A stretch of 35,461 bases of DNA from Oscillospiraceae bacterium (GTDB taxonomy: Bacteria; Bacillota; Clostridia; Oscillospirales; Ruminococcaceae), in the NCBI GenBank assembly GCA_029067895.1, contig JAIEDQ010000071.1:1-35461 (forward strand), given 5' to 3'. The position numbers and the translations under genes were made by a program. Each line of letters opens with the position of its first letter. Position 1 is the first letter of the stretch. The notes under the pieces were generated by a model. The model saw only the letters and a list, made by a program, of their open reading frames with translations, was not told the DNA's origin and made no database searches. Shown piece after piece: positions 7,222 through 14,254 of the stretch.

Positions 7222-7776
7222 ATGAAGAAGTTTGTTTGCTCGGTTTGCGGCTATGTTTACGAGGCGGAAAGTCTCCCCGCGGATTTCAAATGTCCCCAGT
7301 GTAAAGCTCCCGCTTCCAAGTTCAACGAGGCAGGCGCGGACAAGCTGAACTGGGCTTGCCAGCACGTTATCGGTATCGGCAAGGAGGGCGCTGACGACGA
7401 GATCATCGAGGGTCTCAATCAGAACTTTACCGGCGAATGCACCGAGGTTGGTATGTACCTTGCTATGGCAAGAGTTGCTTACAGAGAGGGCTACCCCGAG
7501 ATCGGTCAGTACTATGAGAAAGCCGCTTACGAAGAGGCTGAGCACGCTGCTAAGTTTGCAGAGCTTCTGGGCGACGTTGTTACACCGTCCACAAAGAAGA
7601 ATCTTGAAATGCGCGTTATGGCTGAGAACGGCGCCTGCGAGGGCAAGCTGAAGCTGGCTGCAAAGGCTAAGCAGATGAACCTTGACGCTGTTCACGACAC
7701 AGTTCACGAAATGGCTAAGGACGAGGCTCGTCACGGCTGCGCATTCGAGGGTCTGCTTAAGAGATACTTTGGTTAA
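7222..7776 (+). CDS. rbr: Rubrerythrin with N-terminal rubredoxin domain (reverse rubrerythrin type)
   Basis: This 184-residue non-haem iron protein reduces hydrogen peroxide in anaerobes. Residues 1-35 form a rubredoxin-like site with Cys at 6, 9, 24 and 27 (CSVCG ... CPQC). The remainder is a ferritin-like four-helix domain with the di-iron ligands in [24 protein letters not shown] and DEARHG. Most rubrerythrins carry the rubredoxin domain at the C-terminus; this order is that of the reverse rubrerythrins of clostridia, which are strongly induced by oxygen. The ORF-track start at 7129 runs through the promoter; the ATG at 7222 follows AAGGAGG. It is monocistronic, with two promoters, one under a palindrome. 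Electrons probably come from an NAD(P)H:rubredoxin oxidoreductase encoded elsewhere. Confidence 0.93.
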   Translation: MKKFVCSVCGYVYEAESLPADFKCPQCKAPASKFNEAGADKLNWACQHVIGIGKEGADDEIIEGLNQNFTGECTEVGMYLAMARVAYREGYPEIGQYYEKAAYEEAEHAAKFAELLGDVVTPSTKKNLEMRVMAENGACEGKLKLAAKAKQMNLDAVHDTVHEMAKDEARHGCAFEGLLKRYFG

Positions 7777-7800
7777 TTTTACGCAGAGTATATTTACAAG

Positions 7801-7837
7801 AAAACGGTACGCAAAGTAATGCTGCGTACCGTTTTTT
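7801..7837. terminator. Bidirectional terminator between rubrerythrin and DUF1284 genes
   Basis: AAAACGGTACGCA / TGCGTACCGTTTT, a perfect 13-bp stem with T runs on both strands, sits between two convergent genes and can serve both. Confidence 0.9.
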
Positions 7838-7840
7838 AGT

Positions 7841-8224
7841 TTATTTCCCGCAGATGTAGAACCACGCGCAGTCCCCGCAGACCGTGCCCAGCTTTCCGAC
7901 GGAAATTATCTTCTCCCGCGCCGCTTTTTTCAGCTCCGACCATCGGGCGGTGTCGTTCTCGTGAAGTCCCAGAAGATCGAGTACCGCAAGGTCGTACCGA
8001 AGTACCTTTTCATATGTATCGCACCTGCCGTTTTTTTTGTGGGGACATTTTTCGCATACTATGTCCGTGTCTGCTGTAAGCCTGACCGTGGGGTCGGTAC
8101 GGTTAAGTTCGGCAATCACCGCGGACATATTCGCCGTGAAATCGTCGCTGTAACCGTACCCGCGGAAAAATTCCGTGCAGAGCAGGTGGTGGGGTCTAAG
8201 CGGGCTGTCTTTCCGTTCGGACAT
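7841..8224 (-). CDS. DUF1284 protein, predicted Cys-rich metal or Fe-S binding protein
   Basis: The 127-residue protein starts with the DUF1284 signature RPHHLLC, then FFRGYGYSDDF and NM, followed by Cys pairs C-EKCPH, GRCDTY and a C-terminal CGDCAWFYICGK. The family is described as a putative iron-sulphur binding protein of unknown function. The conserved RPHHLLC plus the spaced Cys residues fit metal binding. The ATG at 8224 lies inside the 3' end of bioY (29-nt overlap), so the two are translationally coupled in one operon under the same BirA-like operator. That makes a role linked to biotin or its uptake possible, but this is inference from position only. Confidence 0.82.
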   Translation of the reverse strand: MSERKDSPLRPHHLLCTEFFRGYGYSDDFTANMSAVIAELNRTDPTVRLTADTDIVCEKCPHKKNGRCDTYEKVLRYDLAVLDLLGLHENDTARWSELKKAAREKIISVGKLGTVCGDCAWFYICGK

Positions 8225-8750
8225 ACTTTGACACCCTCCCCGCCACGAAGATTGCCAGCGCGGCTTTTACGGCGTCGGGAATAATAAAGGGCAGCACGCA
8301 CCACTTCAACGCCGTAAGGAAGTCCATCGCCTCGGTGGTTTTGGTGTAGACCCACATGAACCAGAACGTCCCAAAAGCGTACAGCACGAGAAGTCCCACA
8401 GCCATTGAAGCGATAACAACGGGCAGGCTTTTTCCGAGGACTTTTTCGGCTGCCCAGTAGACCAGAGCCATTGGGATAAATCCGATTATGTACCCTCCCG
8501 TAGTGCCGAGGACTATTCCGAAGCCGCCTGTAAATTCAGCAAAAACGGGTATCCCCACCGTTCCGAGGATAACGTACAGCAAAATGGATATAGTCCCCAT
8601 TTTTCCGCCGAGTATGGCGAGAGAGCAGAATATCGCAAATGTCTGCATTGTGAACGGTACTGCCAGCGGAATATAAATTTGTGAACATACGGCGATTATT
8701 GCCGTAAAGATTGCGCATAAGGTCATGTCGCGCACGGTAAAATTTTTCAT
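8196..8750 (-). CDS. bioY: BioY, biotin-binding S component of an ECF transporter
   Basis: BioY captures biotin at the membrane and works with the shared ECF energising module (EcfA, EcfA', EcfT), which must be encoded elsewhere. The 184-residue product has about six hydrophobic segments and BioY-type features: FTMQTFAIFCSLAILGGKMGT (residues about 32-52), then a Gly-rich GGFGIVLGTTGGYIIGF and the closing FIIPDAVKAALA. Length is as expected (180-200). The ORF-track start at 8867 includes upstream DNA; the ATG at 8750 has GGAGG 6 nt away and begins MKNFTVRDM. Upstream is a strong promoter inside a BirA-like palindrome, consistent with repression by biotin-charged BirA. It overlaps the downstream DUF1284 gene. 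Confidence 0.92.
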   Translation of the reverse strand: MKNFTVRDMTLCAIFTAIIAVCSQIYIPLAVPFTMQTFAIFCSLAILGGKMGTISILLYVILGTVGIPVFAEFTGGFGIVLGTTGGYIIGFIPMALVYWAAEKVLGKSLPVVIASMAVGLLVLYAFGTFWFMWVYTKTTEAMDFLTALKWCVLPFIIPDAVKAALAIFVAGRVSKYVRTERQPA

Positions 8751-8813
8751 GGTATCCTCCTGTAAAAAGCAAGAATTTTTGAAGCAAAAGGCGGGGTCTC
8801 CTGCTTTAGTAAC

Positions 8814-8842
8814 AGTATACCACATATTTGCAGAATTGTCAA
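8814..8842 (-). promoter_or_regulatory. bioY promoter
   Basis: On the minus strand TTGACA, 17 nt, TATACT, about 64 nt upstream of the bioY ATG. The -35 element is part of the BirA-like palindrome. Confidence 0.8.
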
Positions 8843-8869
8843 CATAATTTTTGATATTGGTTGACAATT
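8834..8869. promoter_or_regulatory. BirA-type biotin operator
   Basis: AATTGTCAAC, 16 nt, GTTGACAATT is a perfect 10-bp inverted repeat. The Gram-positive BirA operator has the form TTGTTAACC, about 15 nt, GGTTAACAA; this is the same architecture with C in place of one T. It covers the bioY -35 box. Confidence 0.72.
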
Positions 8870-8876
8870 GCTTTCC

Positions 8877-8914
8877 GCAAAAATAACGGATACCGCACTG
8901 AAACGGTATCCGTT
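8877..8914 (-). terminator. Terminator of the HD-domain gene
   Basis: On the minus strand AACGGATACCG / CGGTATCCGTT (11 bp, 8-nt loop) is followed by ATTTTT, just after the HD gene stop codon. Confidence 0.85.
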
Positions 8915-8917
8915 TTG

Positions 8918-9463
8918 TTATTTTTCAGATACTTTGCCAAACCTTGCGCCGAGCCTCACAAACAGCGACGACAGCTTTTTCACTCTTGGGATCACTGTCT
9001 CAATCAGACCGCAGTATTTGTCCACAAGAACGATCACTAATGTCTCACGGTACTTTGGCAGAGCGGTTATGTTAAGGGGAAACATATGCTTTTCGATCAT
9101 ATCGCTCTCCAGATCGGAAACGTAAAAGTGTTCCCTGACGTTTTTCAAAGCGGTTTTTGCGTGGGTGAAGCCGTGAAGCCGTTCGCCCTTTTTCCGCTCG
9201 TAAGTATGCCAGTCGTATAAGAATAAATCATGCAGCAGCCCCGCCCGTGCGCCTGCGCGTGCGTTGAGGGAGAAAAATCTGCACACCTTATAATTATAGT
9301 ATGAAACGTTCAGACAGTGCTGAAAACAGGTTGTATCGCCGTGATGAATGTAGTCCTGCATCTGCTTTACAGTCTCGCTTTCAAGCAGATCCGCCACAAG
9401 GTAGTAGTAATCGGAGGCTTCTCCGTCGCTCAGGTCTATCCCCGAGCCTATAGCGTTAAGCAT
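8918..9463 (-). CDS. HD-domain phosphohydrolase family protein
   Basis: The protein contains the HD-superfamily metal ligands: a first His in TTCFQHCLNVS, the HD doublet in GLLHDLFLYDW, then HAKTAL and EKHMFP. This is the pattern of small HD hydrolases acting on phosphoester substrates; the substrate is unknown. The ORF track begins at a TTG (9523) immediately followed by TATAAT, which is the -10 box of a TTGCAA-17-TATAAT promoter, so that start cannot be used from this promoter. The ATG at 9463 gives 181 residues starting MLNAIGSG, with AAAAGGAG upstream, though at a long 14-nt spacing. It is monocistronic, divergent from mraZ, with its own terminator. Confidence 0.75.
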   Translation of the reverse strand: MLNAIGSGIDLSDGEASDYYYLVADLLESETVKQMQDYIHHGDTTCFQHCLNVSYYNYKVCRFFSLNARAGARAGLLHDLFLYDWHTYERKKGERLHGFTHAKTALKNVREHFYVSDLESDMIEKHMFPLNITALPKYRETLVIVLVDKYCGLIETVIPRVKKLSSLFVRLGARFGKVSEK

Positions 9464-9514
9464 TTTTTGCCGATCAACTCCTTTTTCGTCCGCTTCGGGA
9501 CGTTCGTTACAATC

Positions 9515-9543
9515 ATTATACAATACCTCGCGGCGTTTTGCAA
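9515..9543 (-). promoter_or_regulatory. Promoter of the HD-domain gene
   Basis: TTGCAA, 17 nt, TATAAT on the minus strand, about 50 nt upstream of the ATG at 9463. Confidence 0.65.
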
Positions 9544-9722
9544 TACGTCAGCAAAAATTGTCATACAAATTCCACAGGCATTTTTAGACATTTTGACCAA
9601 GTTCATATACAATATGTTAATCTACTATTTAAAAATACTTATAGTATTTCTTATATTGGCAAATTGCATAAAATCCGCCCCGAAATTTCTTTGTTTATTT
9701 TCATCACAATTTTTTTCAATTG
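9544..9722. other. AT-rich intergenic DNA upstream of the dcw cluster
   Basis: Between the divergent HD and mraZ promoters lies AT-rich sequence with no supported gene. ORFs drawn here have no ribosome sites and biased, low-complexity translations. Confidence 0.6.
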
Positions 9723-9751
9723 TTGCAATTTGGTTACAGTTGGTGTATAAT
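9723..9751 (+). promoter_or_regulatory. mraZ / dcw cluster promoter
   Basis: TTGCAA, 17 nt, TATAAT. It is the only good promoter seen before mraZ and probably drives much of the dcw operon. Confidence 0.75.
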
Positions 9752-9760
9752 ATCATTAAA

Positions 9761-9831
9761 GTGGTGAAAAATCTCCAGATTGGGGTGAAAAGTGGTGAAT
9801 TTCCACCGAACTTTCCACACACGGTGGAAAA
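9761..9831 (+). promoter_or_regulatory. MraZ-binding repeats
   Basis: Direct repeats GTGGTGAAAA (9761), GGGGTGAAAA (9782), GTGGTGAATT (9792) and a more degenerate CGGTGGAAAA (9822) lie just after the expected start point. Two GGTGA cores are 10 bp apart and the first is 21 bp away, so they face the same side of the helix. Known MraZ boxes are arrays of GTGGG/GTGGT-like repeats in front of mraZ, which autoregulates the cluster. Confidence 0.75.
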
Positions 9832-9913
9832 CCTATCCCCAAGGCGGTTGAAAAACAGGGCAAAAAACAGCTTAAATCGGCTGTACAAAAGGCTTGAAAG
9901 GCGGTGATAAAGC

Positions 9914-10342
9914 ATGGCGGGCAATTCCTTGATGGGTACTTACGAGCATACTATGGACGCAAAGGGCAGAATGGCGTTCCCCACAAAGCTCCGTGAGCGG
10001 CTCGGCGTCAGCTTTATCGTCACTATCGGTCTCGACGGCTGCCTGTATGTATATTCCGCCGATGACTGGGATATATTTACAGAGAAGCTCCGCACCCTTA
10101 CCGGCAGCAAGGCTAAGGCTGCTAAAATGATAATCGTAAACGCCTGCACCGTCGAACCAGACAAGCAGGGACGTATACTTATCCCACAGAATCTGCGGGA
10201 TTACGCGGGTCTCGACCACGACATCACCGTCCTCGGCGTTATCGACCGCGCCGAGATCTGGGACAGCGCACGCTTCAAGGCGTTCAGCGCGGAGATCACA
10301 AACGATATGCTTTCGGACGCTCTTTCCGATTTGGCATTCTGA
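9914..10342 (+). CDS. mraZ: Transcriptional regulator MraZ
   Basis: MraZ is the DNA-binding first gene of dcw clusters and represses its own operon. The 142-residue protein has two tandem SpoVT/AbrB-like halves, each with the conserved DxxGR turn: DAKGRMAFP near residue 16 and DKQGRILIP near 84. Length matches the family (about 143). The ATG follows an AAGGCGG site. rsmH begins 18 nt downstream. GTGGT repeats in its leader are the likely targets. Confidence 0.95.
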   Translation: MAGNSLMGTYEHTMDAKGRMAFPTKLRERLGVSFIVTIGLDGCLYVYSADDWDIFTEKLRTLTGSKAKAAKMIIVNACTVEPDKQGRILIPQNLRDYAGLDHDITVLGVIDRAEIWDSARFKAFSAEITNDMLSDALSDLAF

Positions 10343-10360
10343 TTTTTATAAAGGATAATT

Positions 10361-11287
10361 ATGGATAATAATTTTTACCACCTGCCCGTGCTTCTTGACG
10401 AGGTACTGGCGGGATTGGACATAAAACCCGATGGGGTCTACATCGACGGCACCTGCGGCGGAGGGGGACATTCCGACCAGATCGCAAAAAGGCTGTCGGG
10501 AGGGACTTTGGTCGGCATCGACAGAGACCCCGACGCGGTAAAAGCCGCTTCTGAACGGCTTGCTCCCTACGGCTTCAAGGTGGCAAGAGGGAACTACTCC
10601 GACATAACTGAGATCGCCCGCGAAAACGGAATTTCCGCCGCGGACGGCATACTTCTCGATCTGGGAGTATCCTCACATCAGCTTGACACCGAGGAAAGAG
10701 GTTTTTCATATCACGGAAACGCTCCGCTGGATATGAGAATGTCACAAGAGGGACAGACCGCCGCGGACTTGGTCAACACCCTTGCCGAGGAAGAGCTGAG
10801 CAGGATACTGTTCGAGTACGGCGAAGAGAAATTCAGCCGCCGCATTGCGGGAGAGATAGTCAGGCGGCGTACTGATAAACCCATAGAAACTACGGGAGAG
10901 CTTGCTGATATTGTAGGAAGCTCCGTTCCCGCCAAATTCAAAAGAGACAAGAACCCCTGCCGAAAGACCTTTCAGGCGTTAAGGATAGCTGTAAACTGCG
11001 AGTTCGAGCATCTTGACAGAGGTCTGGACGAAGCTTTTGAGCTTCTCAAAACAGGCGGCAGGCTCTGTGTGATAACCTTTCATTCCCTTGAGGACAGGAT
11101 AGTCAAGCAAAGATTTGCTTCGTTCTGCAAGGGCTGCATATGTCCCCCCGATTTTCCTCAGTGCGTTTGCGGACGTACTCCGCGGGGACGTCTGGTAAAC
11201 CGCAAGCCCGTTGAGGCTTCTCCCGACGAGCTGGAGAGAAATCCCAGAAGCAGAAGCGCAAAATTAAGAGTAATAGAAAAGCTTTAG
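10361..11287 (+). CDS. rsmH: 16S rRNA (cytosine-1402 N4)-methyltransferase RsmH
   Basis: RsmH (MraW) methylates N4 of C1402 in the decoding site of 16S rRNA using S-adenosylmethionine. The 308-residue protein begins HLPVLLDEVL, has the SAM-binding loop DGTCGGGGHS at about 29-38, the LDLGVSSHQLD motif near 99, the family signature FSYHGNAPLDMRM, and ends in GRLVNRKP...NPRSRSAKLR. Length and motifs are complete. The start ATG has AAGGAT upstream. It is followed 48 nt later by ftsL in the usual dcw order. Confidence 0.96.
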   Translation: MDNNFYHLPVLLDEVLAGLDIKPDGVYIDGTCGGGGHSDQIAKRLSGGTLVGIDRDPDAVKAASERLAPYGFKVARGNYSDITEIARENGISAADGILLDLGVSSHQLDTEERGFSYHGNAPLDMRMSQEGQTAADLVNTLAEEELSRILFEYGEEKFSRRIAGEIVRRRTDKPIETTGELADIVGSSVPAKFKRDKNPCRKTFQALRIAVNCEFEHLDRGLDEAFELLKTGGRLCVITFHSLEDRIVKQRFASFCKGCICPPDFPQCVCGRTPRGRLVNRKPVEASPDELERNPRSRSAKLRVIEKL

Positions 11288-11335
11288 AGAAAAAAACAAA
11301 GCTGAAAAGGATACGGACAAAAGAAAGGATAAAAA

Positions 11336-11797
11336 ATGAGTAAGAACAATCTTGCCTACGACCTTACCAAATACGAGGACGTAGCCCCCGAAAAAGCGCC
11401 CAAAATACGTGTCCGCAGACAGCGTGCGGAACACGTTGGCTCCGCGCCTAAGATGATAGTCTGTACGGCTGCGGCGGGACTTATCCTTGGAGCGGTCATT
11501 TACGGAAAAGTTGAAAACGCGTCTATCCACGCGGAAATAACGGCGCAGAACAAGGCTGTGGAAATGCTTGCCAGCGAAAACGTGAGAATGCAGTCGGAGA
11601 TAGAGGAGAAGACTGCGCTGAAATCCGTTGAAAGCTACGCCGAGGAGATACTCGGTATGCAGAAGCTGGACAAATCCCAGATAGAGTATGTCAGCATTTC
11701 CAACGGCAGCGTTGCGGATATTCCCGAAAGCGAGGATAATATTTTCCTCAAGATAAAGAACGCTTTCGGCGATTTTGTGGAATATATCCGCGGCTGA
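11336..11797 (+). CDS. ftsL: Cell division protein FtsL-like
   Basis: This 153-residue bitopic protein has a basic cytoplasmic N-terminus of about 40 residues, one membrane span (about 41-60, MIVCTAAAGLILGAVIYG) and an extracytoplasmic coiled coil (about 62-100) followed by a region containing GMQKLDKSQIEYV. That layout, and the place between rsmH and the division PBP, identify FtsL, which forms a coiled-coil complex with DivIC/FtsB and DivIB/FtsQ and activates FtsW-FtsI. Sequence identity in this family is low, so position and topology carry the call. A hairpin with four T follows before ftsI. Confidence 0.82.
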   Translation: MSKNNLAYDLTKYEDVAPEKAPKIRVRRQRAEHVGSAPKMIVCTAAAGLILGAVIYGKVENASIHAEITAQNKAVEMLASENVRMQSEIEEKTALKSVESYAEEILGMQKLDKSQIEYVSISNGSVADIPESEDNIFLKIKNAFGDFVEYIRG

Positions 11798-11812
11798 CGA
11801 AATAGTATGTTT

Positions 11813-11850
11813 TAGGGCGGCACCGTTCTGAAAACGGATCGCCCTATTTT
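11813..11850 (+). terminator. Attenuator-like hairpin between ftsL and ftsI
   Basis: TAGGGCG / CGCCCTA with an inner CCGTT / AACGG stem, followed by TTTT. A weak terminator here would reduce read-through from mraZ-rsmH-ftsL into ftsI and the mur genes. Confidence 0.55.
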
Positions 11851-11907
11851 GGACGAGGGGTATCGAATTATTGAGGGTAAAAAAATTCCCCGAAAGGAGC
11901 GGACATT

Positions 11908-14217
11908 TTGTCTTATCAGCCTACAAACAAAATGAGGTTCAAGCTTAATCTGGTGGTACTGCCTATCTTTCTGGCGTTTACCGGCTGGATACTGGTAAGC
12001 CTGTTCGAGACCTCCATTACAGATAATCTGAAATATCAGACCCTTGCCAACGACACTCAGTTCCAGAGCAAGACCGTCAAGGCGAACCGCGGCAGCATTT
12101 ACGATGCCAACGGAAAGATACTGGCTCAGTCCGCCACGGTGTATTCGATATGCGTTGACCCCAATATGATATATGTTCAGCAGCAGAAAGAGGCTAAGGA
12201 AAAAGCCGACGGAAAAGAGCAGGAGGGCATACCCAAATCTCAGCGCATGATAGACGCGGCGGCGACTATCCTCAGCGAGGAGCTGAACGTTTCCTATGAA
12301 TATGCGGTAAAGCAGCTTACCACAAACGGAGCGACCTCCCATTGGGCGAACATTGCCAAATCCATTGAAAAGCCGAAAGCCGACGATATTATGGCAAGGG
12401 TGAACGAGGAGGACATTTACGGGCTTATTTACCGCGAACTTGACACAAAGCGGTACTATCCGCAGGGTGAGCTTGCGGCGGCTGTGATAGGCTTTACAAA
12501 CTACGACGGAGACGGCATTTACGGTGTTGAGTCCAAATACAACGACTACCTGAAGGGCGTGGACGGAAAGGTCATCTCCGCGGTGGACGCTTTCCAGAAC
12601 GAAATGCCCTACAAGAACGACAAGATCTACGACGCGCAGGACGGCAATTCTCTTTACCTTACATTGGACATGAACCTGCAGTACTACGCGGAAAAATATC
12701 TCGAACAGCAGGTGGAGGCTCACGACGTACAGAACCGTGCCTGCGCCATAATTATGAATGTTAATACCGGAGCGATACTTGCTATGGCAAGTACACCGGG
12801 CTTCAATCTTAACGACAGAAATTCCCTTTATAACCCTGCGGATACAGCAAAGCTTTCGGGTATCCTTGACGACGAGGAATACAACACCATGTACGCGACC
12901 CTGCGTGAACAGCAGTGGAAAAACAAGGCTATCACGGAGCTGTACTACCCCGGCTCGGTTTTCAAGGTAGTAACGGGTTCGGCGGCTCTGGAGGAAAAGG
13001 CTATAAGCCTTAATTCCACTTTTAACTGCGGACAGGTAATAACCGTCGCCGATACAGACATTCACTGCTGGTCTACCTATTCCCACGGCACGCAGGACTT
13101 CACCACGGCGATGACGAACTCCTGCAACCCTGCATTTATCCAGATAGGACAGCTTCTGGGCAGGGACAAATTCTTTGAATACTTCAAAGCCTACGGCTTT
13201 ACAGAGCCTACGGGCATAGACCTGCCCGGCGAGGAAAACAGCATTTACGTCAACACCAGCGAGAAAGGTCCCGTTGAGCTTGCGTCCTGTTCCTTCGGAC
13301 AGACCAACAAGGTAACTCCGCTCCAGATGATAACCGCGTACGCCGCGGTGGTAAACGGCGGATATCTCGTTACCCCTTACGTTGTAAGCAAGATCGTCGA
13401 TCACAACGGCAACGTTATCAAGACAACCGAGCCGTCCATAAGGAGACAGGTCATCTCCGAGGAGACCTCCGCGGAAATGCGGGAAGTCCTTGAATCGGTT
13501 GTAAACAGAAAGGACGGTTCAAACGCCTACATCAAGGGCTACGCGATCGGAGGAAAATCGGGAACGTCCCAGAAAATCGACAAGAGCCGCGAAACCGGAA
13601 ACGACGATCTGTACGTTTCCTCATACTGCGCGTTTGCCCCTGCGGACGACCCGGAAATAATCATGCTGGTTATGGTTGACGAGCCTACTGCAAAGGACGC
13701 TAACGGTTCGCTGATGTACTACGGAAGCATTGTAGCCGTTCCTGCGGTGGTAAACGTTCTGAAAGAGGCTCTGCCATATATGGGCTACTACCCCGAATAC
13801 ACACAAGCGGAGCTTGAAGCTCTGGGCGTTACCCTCCCCGCAGTTGAGGGCGAGGCGGTAAGCATTGCCAAGGAGACCCTCGAAGCGCTCAGCTTAAAGG
13901 TAACCGTTATCGGAAACGGCGACAAGGTGGTTGCGCAGGTACCCGCAAGGGCAAGCTCCATACCGAGAAACGGACGAGTGGTTCTCTACACCGAGGAAAA
14001 TTATGAGACGGAATACACTACAGTCCCCAACATTATCGGCTACGGACTTTCCGACGTAAACGCCATTCTGACAAATGCCGACCTTAACTTCAAGGTTGGA
14101 GACGGCGCGGCTAACCATTCGGGCGCTAAAGCATACAGCCAGAATTACGCCGAGGGAAATATCGTACCCAAGGGTACTATTATAGAAGTTACCTTTGTTA
14201 TCAAGGACGAGGGATAG
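11908..14217 (+). CDS. ftsI: Division transpeptidase FtsI / PBP2B with two PASTA domains
   Basis: This class B penicillin-binding protein crosslinks septal peptidoglycan and is a target of beta-lactams. The 769-residue protein has a short cytoplasmic tail, one membrane span (about 14-33), a dimerisation region starting RGSIYDANGKILA, and a transpeptidase domain with the three motifs SVFK (about 350, catalytic Ser), SCN (about 404) and KSGT (about 549). Two PASTA repeats fill about 640-769 (TLPAVEGE..., VPNIIGYG...). Two PASTA domains are typical of division enzymes such as B. subtilis PBP2B; SpoVD, the sporulation relative, has one. The start is TTG with a GAAAGGAG site 8 nt away. It follows ftsL and precedes murE-murF, the standard order. 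Confidence 0.9.
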   Translation: MSYQPTNKMRFKLNLVVLPIFLAFTGWILVSLFETSITDNLKYQTLANDTQFQSKTVKANRGSIYDANGKILAQSATVYSICVDPNMIYVQQQKEAKEKADGKEQEGIPKSQRMIDAAATILSEELNVSYEYAVKQLTTNGATSHWANIAKSIEKPKADDIMARVNEEDIYGLIYRELDTKRYYPQGELAAAVIGFTNYDGDGIYGVESKYNDYLKGVDGKVISAVDAFQNEMPYKNDKIYDAQDGNSLYLTLDMNLQYYAEKYLEQQVEAHDVQNRACAIIMNVNTGAILAMASTPGFNLNDRNSLYNPADTAKLSGILDDEEYNTMYATLREQQWKNKAITELYYPGSVFKVVTGSAALEEKAISLNSTFNCGQVITVADTDIHCWSTYSHGTQDFTTAMTNSCNPAFIQIGQLLGRDKFFEYFKAYGFTEPTGIDLPGEENSIYVNTSEKGPVELASCSFGQTNKVTPLQMITAYAAVVNGGYLVTPYVVSKIVDHNGNVIKTTEPSIRRQVISEETSAEMREVLESVVNRKDGSNAYIKGYAIGGKSGTSQKIDKSRETGNDDLYVSSYCAFAPADDPEIIMLVMVDEPTAKDANGSLMYYGSIVAVPAVVNVLKEALPYMGYYPEYTQAELEALGVTLPAVEGEAVSIAKETLEALSLKVTVIGNGDKVVAQVPARASSIPRNGRVVLYTEENYETEYTTVPNIIGYGLSDVNAILTNADLNFKVGDGAANHSGAKAYSQNYAEGNIVPKGTIIEVTFVIKDEG

Positions 14218-14254
14218 CAGTACTGACAGGGTACATAAAGAGAGGATGATCTGA

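Noticed and set aside
11812-13404. 530-residue minus-strand ORF across ftsI
   Set aside because: Antisense shadow of the division transpeptidase; no start signals and composition unlike a real protein.
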